Positions 18,793 to 27,089 of a stretch of DNA of 64,000 nucleotides are shown here, one piece after another. The position numbers and the translations under genes are program-made. Source of the stretch: AP-15 sp963712825 (GTDB taxonomy: Bacteria; Pseudomonadota; Alphaproteobacteria; ATCC43930; CGMCC-115725); NCBI GenBank assembly GCA_963712825.1, contig CAVQJP010000016.1, positions 558,001-622,000 of the forward strand, read 5' to 3'. Under the pieces are notes generated by a model. The model worked only from the letters and a program-made list of their open reading frames with translations. It did not search any database and was not told the origin of the DNA. Each line of letters begins with the position of its first letter. Within the stretch, counting starts at the first letter, position 1.

Positions 18793-19760
18793 AATCGCGG
18801 CCAGACGCAGCACCGATCCCGCCCGCGGCGGACCAGCTTCGCGCGCCCGGCCTGGCGCCGCGCCGGCGGTCCCGTTTCCGTATCCTGCCGCTGTTGATCA
18901 CGCTGATCGCGATCGCGGCGGCCGTCTGGCTCGGTCGGGCGATGTGGGACCTCTACATGGCCGCACCCTGGACGCGCGACGGCACGGTGCGGGTCTATGT
19001 GGTGACGATGGCGCCGCAGGTCGCGGGCCAGATCGTGCAATTGCCGGCTGCCGACAACCAGTACGTGCACAAGGGCGATCTGCTGATGGTTATCGACCCG
19101 ACCAACTACCGGATCGCCGTGAGCCTGGCCGAGGCGGCGGTGCAGCAGGCGCAGGTCAACGCCCTGAATGCCGAACGCCAGGCCAAGCGCCGCGAGCAAT
19201 TGACCACTCTCTCGACGACGATCGAGCAAAAGCAGACCTTTGAGACCACCGCGCTCGCCAACCAGGCCGCCTATCAGCAGGCGGTGGCAAATCTGGACCA
19301 GGCCCGGGTCAACCTTGAACGCACCGAGATCCGCTCGCCGGTCAACGGCTGGGTGACCAATCTGTTGGCGCAGCTCGGCGACTACGCCAATGTCGGGCAG
19401 AACGAAATCTCGCTTGTCGACGCCAATTCATTCTGGGTCGACGGCTATTTCGAGGAGACCAATCTCGGCTCGATCCATGAAGGCGACCCGGCTCAGATCA
19501 AGCTGATGGGCTACTCGCAGATCGTTCGCGGCCATGTCGGCAGCGTCGCCCGCGCGATCAACGTCGCCAATGCCGAAGCGGCTCAGCTAGGGCTCGCCTC
19601 GGTCAACCCGATCTTCACCTGGGTGCGGCTGGCGCAACGCATTCCGGTGCGCATCCACATCGACCACGTGCCCGCCGGCGTGCGTCTCGTGGCCGGGATG
19701 ACCGCGACGGTGCAGGTCGACCCGCGACCTGCGCCGCCGGCGAGAGAGCCGGGGACCTAA
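18774..19760 (+). CDS. HlyD family membrane-fusion protein (AaeA-like)
   Basis: A 328-residue periplasmic adaptor anchored by one N-terminal helix (residues about 37-57, ILPLLITLIAIAAAVWLG). It shows the biotinyl-lipoyl half motifs VTMAPQVAGQIVQLPAADNQ and IRSPVNGWVTNLLAQLGDYA around a helical hairpin (EAAVQQAQVNALNAERQAKR), then a beta-barrel domain ending VAGMTATVQVDPRP. ATG 18774 lies inside the DUF1656 gene. It should link the FUSC permease to an outer-membrane channel that is not encoded nearby. Confidence 0.88.
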   Translation: MADTELKSRPDAAPIPPAADQLRAPGLAPRRRSRFRILPLLITLIAIAAAVWLGRAMWDLYMAAPWTRDGTVRVYVVTMAPQVAGQIVQLPAADNQYVHKGDLLMVIDPTNYRIAVSLAEAAVQQAQVNALNAERQAKRREQLTTLSTTIEQKQTFETTALANQAAYQQAVANLDQARVNLERTEIRSPVNGWVTNLLAQLGDYANVGQNEISLVDANSFWVDGYFEETNLGSIHEGDPAQIKLMGYSQIVRGHVGSVARAINVANAEAAQLGLASVNPIFTWVRLAQRIPVRIHIDHVPAGVRLVAGMTATVQVDPRPAPPAREPGT

Positions 19761-19771
19761 GGCTGCGGCCG

Positions 19772-19897
19772 TCAGGCGGCGCGCGGGGCGCGGCGGATCA
19801 ATCCGCGTTGCGGGCCGCAGGCGATTGCGGCGAGAAAAAAGAACGCCGCACTGGAACCGACAACGACCATCGCCATCAGTGGGCCGCGGCGGGTCAC
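19772..19897 (-). CDS. Possible 41-aa single-pass membrane peptide, coupled to LysR gene
   Basis: A GTG codon overlaps the LysR stop by four bases (GTGA) and opens a 41-codon frame with one hydrophobic helix (LMAMVVVGSSAAFFFLAAIA) and a basic tail (RGLIRRAPRAA). The overlap arrangement is typical of translational coupling. It could be a small protein or the decayed end of a transporter gene. No homologue is recognised. Confidence 0.3.
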   Translation of the reverse strand: MTRRGPLMAMVVVGSSAAFFFLAAIACGPQRGLIRRAPRAA

Positions 19898-20802
19898 GCG
19901 GCCGCCGCCTCGGTCAGCACGCCGCGGAACCAGAGATGGGCCGGGGCGCGGGCGTTGCGGCGGTGCCAGGCCATCGACACGCTCACCCCGAGCTCGATCG
20001 GCAGCGGCCGGATCTCGAACCCGGCGGCGGCAACGCGGCGAGCGGTGCGCTCGGGCACGGTCGCGATCAGGTCGGTCGCCTCCAGCACCGCCGGCAATGC
20101 CAGATAAGTCGCGACCAGCAGCTGAATGCGCCGGCTCAACCCGTATTCCGCGAGAGGGCGGTCGACCGCACCGGTGGTGTCGCCGCGCGGCGAGACCAGC
20201 ACATGACCCGACCCGGCATAGCTCTCGATCGTCAGGGGGTGTGCGAGGAGCGGGTGGCCGCGGCGGGCCACGACCACAAACGGGTCGTGAAACAGCACCG
20301 TCGTGTCGAAGCGTTGAGGCAGCGCGGAAAGGCGCCCGCCGAGATGGGCGACCGCAACGTCGACGGTCTCGCGGTCGAGCCGCTCGGGCGCTTCGGCGCC
20401 GGTGATAGGGACGAGCCGCAAGGTCGCGCGCGGCGCTGTCCGGCTGAAGGTTGCGGCCAGGCGCTCGACCAACGGGACCTCGGCATATTCGGCCATGCCG
20501 GCGGTAAAGATGCGCTCGCTCTCAGCCGGCTCGAACCCGGTGCCGGGGTTCAGTGCTGCGTCGATATGGTCGATCGCGGCCGTCACCAGCGCCGCAACTT
20601 CACGCGCCCGCGCGGTCGGCTCCATTCCGGCGGGGCTGCGGACAAACAGATCGTCGGCGAACAGGTCGCGCAGCCGCGACAGGGCATGGCTCATCGCCGG
20701 CTGCGACAAACCGATGCGGCCGGCGGCGCGGGTGACCGCGCGCTCGGTCATCAGGGCGTCGAACGCCTTCAGCAGGTTCAGGTCGACGGCACGGATATCC
20801 AT
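19894..20802 (-). CDS. LysR family transcriptional regulator
   Basis: A 302-residue regulator with the N-terminal winged helix (residues 6-65: LNLLKAFDALMTERAVTRAA, LSQPAMSHALSRLRDLFADD, LFVRSPAGMEPTARA) and a C-terminal periplasmic-binding-like effector domain. The sequence style is NodD/SyrM/LinR-like. It diverges from the HpaB-like gene across a 393-bp gap whose LysR-proximal 60 bp are AT-rich with T-N11-A-type stretches, where autoregulation and control of the divergent genes would be expected. The effector is probably an aromatic compound, inferred from the neighbours. Confidence 0.88.
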   Translation of the reverse strand: MDIRAVDLNLLKAFDALMTERAVTRAAGRIGLSQPAMSHALSRLRDLFADDLFVRSPAGMEPTARAREVAALVTAAIDHIDAALNPGTGFEPAESERIFTAGMAEYAEVPLVERLAATFSRTAPRATLRLVPITGAEAPERLDRETVDVAVAHLGGRLSALPQRFDTTVLFHDPFVVVARRGHPLLAHPLTIESYAGSGHVLVSPRGDTTGAVDRPLAEYGLSRRIQLLVATYLALPAVLEATDLIATVPERTARRVAAAGFEIRPLPIELGVSVSMAWHRRNARAPAHLWFRGVLTEAAAA

Positions 20803-20954
20803 GTGAGTTATAATCTACATGTCAATAATCGATTGGGTAAATAGCCCGGTTCGCTCCAGATACCAAGGGCGAAAACACCCGGAGCGTTTGGCGCGCGGCT
20901 TGAAGCGGTCCGGCCGGGCGCCGGGACGGACAGGTCAAAACGGAGCGTATTTCG

Positions 20955-21065
20955 GTGAGCTCTCTCGGCGGTGCGGTGTGGTGCATTGTTTTTGCGGTGG
21001 TTATCCTGGCGGTGCTGATGCTCGACGAGCACCTCACCAGGCTGGAACGCAACCAGCGCCGATGA
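20955..21065 (+). CDS. Possible 36-aa single-pass membrane protein
   Basis: A GTG start with GGAG nine bases upstream opens a 36-residue frame: a short polar start, one hydrophobic helix (VWCIVFAVVILAVLMLDE) and a charged tail (HLTRLERNQRR). The composition is unlike the Arg-rich shadows usual at this GC content. It lies in the gap between LysR and the HpaB-like gene and could be the first gene of that operon. No homologue is recognised. Confidence 0.4.
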   Translation: MSSLGGAVWCIVFAVVILAVLMLDEHLTRLERNQRR

Positions 21066-21195
21066 GCGAGGCGGCGGCGTCGCGTCGTGATCGCGGCGGG
21101 GCCCGGCCCCGGCGGCGGCGGCGCCGCGAGCCTGCTGGTCTTGCAGCCGCGGTTGTCGTAATCTCCCGATCGTTTCGCCGGCTGGGAGAGGCGTA

Positions 21196-22656
21196 ATGGG
21201 AGCGCGTAGCGGGAAGCAGTATCTTGCCGGCCTGCGCGAGCAGGAGCGCGAGGTCTGGCTCGGCGGCGAGCGGGTCCGCGATGTCGCGTCCCATCCCGGC
21301 CTGAGGGGCGGTGCCCGCGCCATCGCCTCGCTCTACGATCAGCAGCTCGACCCGAAATTGCACGAGGCGATGACATATGTCTCGCCGAGCTCGGGCGAGC
21401 GGGTCGGGCTCTCGTTTATCATCCCGCGCACCCGCGAAGACCTCGAACGCCGCAGCGCTATGATGCTGAACTGGGCGCGGACGACCTGCGGCATGATGGG
21501 CCGCTCGCCCGACTTTATGAACGTGACCTATGCCGCCTGGGCCGGCGCCTCCGCGTTCTTCGCGCAGGGCCGCCCCGAATTCGGCGAGAACATGGTCCGC
21601 TATTACGAGTACATCCGCGAAAACGACCTGACCCTGACTCATTCCTTGATCAACCTGCAGCGCAGCCGCACCGCTTCGGGTGTCTTCAATTTGCAGGAGG
21701 GGACGGCACTCGAAGTCGTGCGCGAGACCGATGCCGGGATCGTCGTGCGCGGTGCGCGCATTCTCGCGACCCTGGGGCCGCTCGCCGACGAGATCGGCGT
21801 CTACTCGCCGCGCATGGGCCGCCACACCGAGAGCCACAGCCCGTTCGCGCTGAGCTTTGCGATCCCGTGCGGCGCGCCGGGCCTCAAATTCCTGTGCCGC
21901 GACAGCTTTGACCAGGGCCGCTCGCATTTCGACCAGCCATTGGGCTCGCGCTTTGAGGAGATGGACTGCGTCGTCTTTTTCGACGACGTGCTGGTGCCGT
22001 GGGAGCGGGTGTTTCTATTGGGCGACGTCGACCGGCTGAACGCGACCGCCCAAGCGACCCATTCCTCGGTGCATTCGGCACACCAGGGGGCGGCGAAGAA
22101 CCTCGCCAAATGCGAGTTTGTGCTCGGAACGGCATTGCTGATGACCCAGACCCTCGGCAACGGCCACCTGCCCAATGTCGAGGAGCGCATCGGCGAGCTG
22201 ATGCTGACGACACAGCTGACCCGCGCGTGCATCCGCGCCGCCGAGGCCGACGCCAAGCTCGACGAATGGGGGGTCATGTGCCCCGACCCGCTGATGGCGG
22301 AGAGCCCGCGCAACCTCTTTATGAACGCCTATCCGCGGATGATCGAGATCGTGCAATTGCTGGGTTCGAGCAGCTTTATGCTGACCCCGAGCGAAGCGGA
22401 TTTCAAAGGCCCGCTCAAGGCCGACATCGAGCAGTACCTGGCGACCGACACGACCCCGGCGAAAGAGCGGGTCAAACTGTTCCGGCTCGCCTGGGACCTG
22501 GCCGGCAACGCCTTTGGCAGCCGCCAGGTGTTGTACGAGCGCTTTTTTGCCAGCGACCCGTTGACCAGGGCGCGGGCGCTCGCCTCGATCTACCCGAAAA
22601 AGGAAGTGATGGATCGCGTGCTCGAATTTCTCGGGCGCGGCGACGACGATTTGTGA
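21196..22656 (+). CDS. 4-hydroxyphenylacetate 3-hydroxylase family flavin monooxygenase (HpaB-like)
   Basis: A 486-residue FADH2-dependent oxygenase of the HpaB/PvcC/TftD class. The N-terminus (GKQYLAGLREQEREVWLGGE, VASHPGLRGG) and central motifs (ARTTCGMMGRSPDF, VVRGARILATLGPLADE, VFFDDVLVPWERVF) are family hallmarks. Such enzymes hydroxylate phenols using FADH2 from a separate reductase; no HpaC-like reductase is seen within the window. GGGAGAGG precedes the ATG. An extradiol-type VOC gene follows after 11 bp, which suggests hydroxylation followed by ring cleavage of a phenolic substrate. Confidence 0.88.
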   Translation: MGARSGKQYLAGLREQEREVWLGGERVRDVASHPGLRGGARAIASLYDQQLDPKLHEAMTYVSPSSGERVGLSFIIPRTREDLERRSAMMLNWARTTCGMMGRSPDFMNVTYAAWAGASAFFAQGRPEFGENMVRYYEYIRENDLTLTHSLINLQRSRTASGVFNLQEGTALEVVRETDAGIVVRGARILATLGPLADEIGVYSPRMGRHTESHSPFALSFAIPCGAPGLKFLCRDSFDQGRSHFDQPLGSRFEEMDCVVFFDDVLVPWERVFLLGDVDRLNATAQATHSSVHSAHQGAAKNLAKCEFVLGTALLMTQTLGNGHLPNVEERIGELMLTTQLTRACIRAAEADAKLDEWGVMCPDPLMAESPRNLFMNAYPRMIEIVQLLGSSSFMLTPSEADFKGPLKADIEQYLATDTTPAKERVKLFRLAWDLAGNAFGSRQVLYERFFASDPLTRARALASIYPKKEVMDRVLEFLGRGDDDL

Positions 22657-22667
22657 AGGAGGAAAGC

Positions 22668-23189
22668 ATGAAAAAGCCGATGTATCTGCAGCACGTCAAT
22701 CTTTATGTTCGCGACGCCGAGCGCTCAAAACAATGGTACGAGGACCTGCTCGGGCTGCACACTTACGAATATCGGCCGGGCTGGGCCGCGTTTATGTCGG
22801 CCGACACCGAGCAGTCGCACGAAGTGGCGTTGATGCAGCTGGGGCCGGACGCGGCCTTGCAGCAGAAGGGTCAGGTCGGCCTCAACCACATGGCATGGCG
22901 GCTCGAATCGCTGGACGATCTGAAGGAATTTTATCACCGCTGCAAAGAGCGGGGCCAGCCGATCGAGCGCATCTCCGATCACGGCATCTCGCTCGGCATC
23001 TACATGCGCGACCCCGACGGCAACGGCGTCGAGGTGTTTTACGAAATGCCTCGTGCGGAATGGCCGGTCGACTACAACGTCTTCACCCGCGAGAAGACCG
23101 GTAATGGCCGGTTTCCCGGCCCGTGGGACCGGGACGAGGCGTTCATGCGGCCGCAGGCGCCGGCGGCGCAGCCGGTCGCCGCGCAGTAA
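22668..23189 (+). CDS. Extradiol-dioxygenase-like VOC protein
   Basis: A 173-residue single-module VOC protein, beginning MKKPMYLQHVNLYVRDAERS. The expected Fe(II) ligands are His9, His74 (LNHMAWRLE) and Glu122 (GVEVFYEMP), and RDPDGNGVEVFYEMP is the classical C-terminal VOC signature. The module organisation fits a small catechol-2,3-dioxygenase-like ring-cleavage enzyme; length alone does not exclude a glyoxalase-like role. AAGGAGG precedes the ATG, which lies 11 bp after the HpaB-like gene, so both belong to one operon. Confidence 0.82.
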   Translation: MKKPMYLQHVNLYVRDAERSKQWYEDLLGLHTYEYRPGWAAFMSADTEQSHEVALMQLGPDAALQQKGQVGLNHMAWRLESLDDLKEFYHRCKERGQPIERISDHGISLGIYMRDPDGNGVEVFYEMPRAEWPVDYNVFTREKTGNGRFPGPWDRDEAFMRPQAPAAQPVAAQ

Positions 23190-23222
23190 CGGCACTAGCT
23201 GTTGTCGTACTCCGACTAGTAT

Positions 23223-23309
23223 CCCCGTGGCCGGGCTTGACCCGGCCAACCACGCCTTTAAACCGCGAAGGGCAAGACGTGGATGCGCGGGTCAAGCCCG
23301 CGCAAGGGA
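23223..23309. repeat. Two-armed palindromic repeat (copy 2)
   Basis: GTGGCCGGGCTTGACCCGGCCA and GATGCGCGGGTCAAGCCCGCGCA form two palindromic arms with CACGCC / GGCAAGACGTG flanks, matching the element at 2874-2970 in layout and sequence. It lies between the VOC gene and the dioxygenase beta subunit gene. Confidence 0.72.
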
Positions 23310-23345
23310 ATGCTCGATGTATGTTGATGTCATGATCGGTCGGCG

Positions 23346-23891
23346 ATGATGGACCGAACGGAACAAATAACCCGCCTGCTGCTGCGGCAGGAAATCGAGG
23401 AGTTCCTCTACCACGAGGCGGAGCTCCTCGACGAGCGGCGCTACGAGGACTGGCTCGCGCTGATCGCCGACGACATCCGCTACTGGATGCCGATGCGGCG
23501 CAACGTCAAGGTCGGCGAGCACGAGCGCGAGTTCACCCGCGCGGACCATGACATCAACTGGTTCGACGAGGGCAAGGAAACCCTGGACCGCCGGGTCAGG
23601 CAGATCATGACCGGCATCCACTGGGCCGAGGAGCCGGTTTCGCGGATCACCCACATCGTCTCGAACGTGCAATTGCTGGAGGCCAACCCCGCGGTCGGCG
23701 AGGCCGCGGAGGTCGCGGTCAAATGCCGGTTTCTGATCTACCGCAACCGCGTCCAGACCGAGACCGACATCCTCGTCGGCAAGCGCGAGGATCTGTTGCG
23801 CCGCGCCGCCGGCGGCTGGCAGATCGCGCGCCGCAAGATCATCCTCGACCAGAACGTGCTGATGACCAAAAACCTGACCTTCTTCTTTTAA
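23346..23891 (+). CDS. Aromatic-ring-hydroxylating dioxygenase, beta subunit
   Basis: A 181-residue small subunit of a Rieske non-haem iron dioxygenase (NTF2-like fold). Family motifs include EIEEFLYHEAELLDERRYED, WLALIADDIRYWMP, THIVSNVQLLEAN and the C-terminal RKIILDQNVLMTKNLTFFF. It supports the alpha3beta3 hexamer and does not bind iron itself. Unusually the beta gene precedes the alpha gene, with 307 bp and a repeat between them. ATG 23346 is directly followed by a second ATG. Confidence 0.92.
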   Translation: MMDRTEQITRLLLRQEIEEFLYHEAELLDERRYEDWLALIADDIRYWMPMRRNVKVGEHEREFTRADHDINWFDEGKETLDRRVRQIMTGIHWAEEPVSRITHIVSNVQLLEANPAVGEAAEVAVKCRFLIYRNRVQTETDILVGKREDLLRRAAGGWQIARRKIILDQNVLMTKNLTFFF

Positions 23892-24002
23892 GATGGGATC
23901 ACAATGAGGCTCAACGGGCGCAATGAGGCGGTGAGGCAGTGGGTGCCGGCCTCTGGCGATCAGATGCGGCTGGATCAGGCAAGATCCTGAACCTGAGTTT
24001 CT

Positions 24003-24062
24003 CGTCATCCCGACGCAGGTCGGGACCCATTTCGGGCATGGGTACCGGCCTTCGCCGGTATG
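24003..24062. repeat. Palindromic dispersed repeat between dioxygenase genes
   Basis: GTCATCCCGACGCAGGTCGGGACCC and ACCGGCCTTCGCCGGTATGA form two adjacent hairpins. The sequence type is a common dispersed element. It lies in the 307-bp gap between the beta and alpha subunit genes, in which no gene is seen. Confidence 0.6.
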
Positions 24063-24198
24063 AAGAGAAGGTGTCGTAAAGGGCGGATGCAACAGGCTTC
24101 CGGCCCGAAAATAAGGCAGAGGTCGCAGATGCGCCGTTTTCCGCCTAACCTCACTGTCTCACCGGCTCATTGGTGAACAAACCGAAGGGAACGCGGCT

Positions 24199-25590
24199 AT
24201 GGCGACGGCACACACAGAAGGATACCGGCCTGGTCTCGTCGATCTGGGCCGGGGGCAGATCAGCCGCGAGATTTTTGTCAATGACGAGATCTACGCGCAG
24301 GAGCAGGAGCGGCTCTTTGCCCGCGCCTGGCTTTTTGTCGGCCACGAGAGCCAGATCCCGAACCCCGGCGACTTCTTTGTGTCGGGCATGGGCGAGGAGT
24401 CTGTGCTGCTGTGCCGCGACCGCGCCGGCCAAATCCATGTGTTTCTGAATTCGTGCCGGCATCGCGGCATGAAGGTGTGCCGCTATGACGAGGGCAACAC
24501 TCCGGTCTTTACCTGCCCCTATCACGGCTGGAGCTACGGCACCGACGGCAAGCTCGTCGGCGTGCCCTATTTCCGCGAGGCCTACCACTCGCAGCTCGAC
24601 CGCGCGCAATGGGGATTGGTCGAGGTCGCGCGGCTCGCCAACTACAAAGGAAGTGTGTGGGCCACCTGGGACCCGGCGGCGCCGTCCTTCACCGAATACC
24701 TCGGCGACTTCACCCGCTATCTCGACCTGATCCTCGACGGCCGCGACGGGCGTGAGGGCCAGGCCGAGGTTTTGGGCGGCATCCAGAAATGGCTGATCCC
24801 GTGCAACTGGAAATTCCCGGCCGAAAACTTCAGCGGCGACAGCTATCACAACATCAGCCACCGCTCGGTCGACCTTGCCGGCATCGGGCCGTCGGGTGCC
24901 GGCCGGCGCGACATGTCGGAATTGCTGATTGCCCGCAAACTGCATGTCGCGATCCCCGACCGCGGGCATCAGACGATCGTCTATGCGCTGCCAAAGGACC
25001 AGCCGACACCGGCGACCTACCAGCATTCGCCGATCGTCTCCGAATACTTCCGGCATTGCGAGGCGGAACGCCGCCGTACCCGCGGCGAGGAGGCCCGGCT
25101 GCTCGGCGCACCCGGCGAGATTTTCCCCAACGTTGCGCTGTTGCCGCGTCAGCCGCGCACGATCGCGGTGTGGCAGCCGCGCGGCCCGCACCAGACCGAG
25201 GTGTGGCGCTGGTTCCTGGTCGACCGCGAGGCGCCGGCCGAGGTCAAGGATTTTCTGCGCGATTACTACATCCGCTATTCGGGTCCCGCCGGCATGACCG
25301 AGCAGGACGACATGGAAAACTGGAACTACGCCCACCAGGCGAGCCGCGGGGTGATCGCCCGCCGCCACCCCTATTCCTACGAAATGGGGCTCGGCACCGC
25401 GGTCGAGAATTTCGAATGGGACGGGCTGCGCCTCCCCGGCAAGGTCGTCGACATCACCAAGGCGCAATCGAGCGAGGAGCCGATGCGCAACCTCTACGCC
25501 CGCTGGGCCCAGTTTATGGAAGCCGACAGCTGGGCCGACCTCGCCACCTGGCGCCACCCCGCGGGCGCCGTCGCCGAAGCCGCCGAATAA
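24199..25590 (+). CDS. Aromatic-ring-hydroxylating dioxygenase, alpha subunit (Rieske)
   Basis: A 463-residue catalytic subunit that adds O2 across an aromatic ring to give a cis-dihydrodiol. The Rieske 2Fe-2S ligands are Cys86/His88 (NSCRHRGMKV) and Cys106/His109 (TCPYHGWSYGTDG). The mononuclear iron site shows Asp214, His217 and His221 (NFSGDSYHNISH), with Asp370/371 in EQDDMENW as the likely third ligand. The sequence style is biphenyl/benzene-dioxygenase-like. The start is ATG 24199 with AAGGGA upstream. No ferredoxin or reductase gene is in the window, so electrons must come from elsewhere. Confidence 0.93.
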   Translation: MATAHTEGYRPGLVDLGRGQISREIFVNDEIYAQEQERLFARAWLFVGHESQIPNPGDFFVSGMGEESVLLCRDRAGQIHVFLNSCRHRGMKVCRYDEGNTPVFTCPYHGWSYGTDGKLVGVPYFREAYHSQLDRAQWGLVEVARLANYKGSVWATWDPAAPSFTEYLGDFTRYLDLILDGRDGREGQAEVLGGIQKWLIPCNWKFPAENFSGDSYHNISHRSVDLAGIGPSGAGRRDMSELLIARKLHVAIPDRGHQTIVYALPKDQPTPATYQHSPIVSEYFRHCEAERRRTRGEEARLLGAPGEIFPNVALLPRQPRTIAVWQPRGPHQTEVWRWFLVDREAPAEVKDFLRDYYIRYSGPAGMTEQDDMENWNYAHQASRGVIARRHPYSYEMGLGTAVENFEWDGLRLPGKVVDITKAQSSEEPMRNLYARWAQFMEADSWADLATWRHPAGAVAEAAE

Positions 25591-25608
25591 CCGTGTCGGC
25601 CGATCTCT

Positions 25609-25908
25609 ATGGCTGGAATTTACATGCGGATCGCAACGGTAGACGCCCCGATCCTGAAGCGCTTCCGCGCCGCGCTCGACGAAACCTACGGCGACCGGAT
25701 CGAGCGCGTCGTGCTGTTCGGCTCGCCGGTCCACGGCGATGCGCACGAAAGTTTGGATTACGACGTCGCGGTGTTTCTCAAAGGTCCTGGCACTAAGGTC
25801 CTGGCACTAAGGTCCTGGCACTCTGGCGCCGAAGCGCGCCGCCTCGCCAATGCCGGTGCGCCCGACATGCTTGCCGGGCGGGTGAATATCAGGTGCCCGG
25901 AATATTGA
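25609..25908 (+). pseudogene. MNT-type nucleotidyltransferase, truncated by a tandem repeat
   Basis: The first 60 residues fit a minimal nucleotidyltransferase (LDETYGDRIERVVLFGSPVH, SLDYDVAVFLK) with the GSx..DxD motif, although the usual Arg after GS is Pro here. After DYDVAVFLK the frame runs through three copies of a 14-bp unit and ends within about 40 residues without the conserved rest. Such proteins are normally the antitoxin partner of a HEPN toxin, which is missing. I read it as a decaying gene. Confidence 0.55.
25781..25822. repeat. Three perfect tandem copies of a 14-bp unit
   Basis: AAGGTCCTGGCACT occurs three times head to tail. Because 14 is not a multiple of three, each copy gained or lost changes the reading frame of the nucleotidyltransferase gene around it. 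The unit number may vary by slippage. Confidence 0.9.
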
Positions 25909-25972
25909 CCTGACGATTGTTTCGCGTCGCCCGCTCCGATAATTTGAACGCAAACGTCGAAGGAGGGGGCCG

Positions 25973-26920
25973 ATGGCGACCATCGTTGGCCAGGGCGACT
26001 ATAAATACGAGATCAAGGAAAATTGGGCGAAGCTGCCCGACGGGTGGTCGTTCAAGGAGGTGGCGGCGGTCGGCGTCGACAAAAACGACAATGTCTACTG
26101 CTTCAACCGCGGCGAGCACCCGGTCATGGTGTTCGACCGCGCGGGCAACTTTTTGCGGTCGTGGGGCGAGGGGAGCTATCCGCGTGCCCACGGCGTCCAT
26201 ATGGGACCCGACGATTCGATCTATCTCACCGACGACGGCGGCCATTTCGTGCGCAAATGCGCGCTTGACGGAAAGGTGTTGCTTGAGCTCGGCGTCCCCG
26301 GCAAGCCGGCGCCCTATCTCAGCGGCGAGCCGTTCAACCGCTGCACTCACACCGCCCTCTCGCCGAAAGGCGAAATTTATGTCTCCGACGGCTACGGCAA
26401 CGCCAAGGTCCACAAATATTCGCCCGACGGCAAATTGCTGATGTCGTGGGGCGAGCCCGGCAGCGATCCCGGCCAGTTCAACCTCGTCCACAACATCTGC
26501 GCCGACGCCGATGGCTGGGTCTATGTCGCCGACCGCGAGAACCATCGGGTCCAGGTGTTCGACGGCAATGGCAAGTACGAGACCCAGTGGAACAATCTGC
26601 ATCGGCCGTGCGGCCTCTTCATGCCGTACGCGCATCAACCGGTGTGCTATATCGGCGAGCTTTCGGTCAACCGCCTCAACGCCAATCTCGGGCCGCGCGT
26701 CAGCATCGTCGACAACGAGGGCAAGCTGCTGTCGCGCATCGGCGACGCGTTTGCCGGACAGGCGCCGACCGCGTTCATCGGGCCGCACGGCCTCGCGGTC
26801 GACAGCCGCGGCGATCTCTATGTCGGCGAGGTGTGCTGGACCTTGTGGCCGGGGCTGTTCCCGGACCAGCCGCATCCGCCCGGGCTGCGGGCGTTGCAGA
26901 AATACGAGAGGGTGCGCTAA
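25973..26920 (+). CDS. NHL-repeat beta-propeller protein (paralogue 1)
   Basis: A 315-residue cytoplasmic six-bladed propeller, annotated in relatives as peptidylglycine alpha-amidating-lyase-like. Blades are visible as PRAHGVHMGPDDSIYLTDDG, GEIYVSDGYGNAKVHKYSPD and GWVYVADRENHRVQVFDGNG. There is no signal peptide, unlike the homologue at 5881-7293. A second gene at 28677 encodes a nearly identical protein. Role unknown; its place after the ring-hydroxylating dioxygenase suggests a link to catabolism, perhaps as a lactonase-like hydrolase, which is inference. Confidence 0.8.
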   Translation: MATIVGQGDYKYEIKENWAKLPDGWSFKEVAAVGVDKNDNVYCFNRGEHPVMVFDRAGNFLRSWGEGSYPRAHGVHMGPDDSIYLTDDGGHFVRKCALDGKVLLELGVPGKPAPYLSGEPFNRCTHTALSPKGEIYVSDGYGNAKVHKYSPDGKLLMSWGEPGSDPGQFNLVHNICADADGWVYVADRENHRVQVFDGNGKYETQWNNLHRPCGLFMPYAHQPVCYIGELSVNRLNANLGPRVSIVDNEGKLLSRIGDAFAGQAPTAFIGPHGLAVDSRGDLYVGEVCWTLWPGLFPDQPHPPGLRALQKYERVR

Positions 26921-27089
26921 CCTCGCCATCGATCACTAATCCCCGCCGGTAGATAGCCACCAGCTTCGTTCGGGCCTGAAATTGGCTCCGTAAAGGCGAG
27001 GCCGATTGGGGCTGCTCGCCTACTGGGCGGAATTTTGACGCTCTCGACAGTAAGGAGGCGCTGAGCGTTGGATGCCGAGGTGAGCGGAG

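Noticed and set aside
21062..21196. 44-codon frame between the small membrane peptide and the HpaB-like gene, overlapping both
   Set aside because: The product is dominated by Arg and Ala without pattern; the overlaps are likely accidental.
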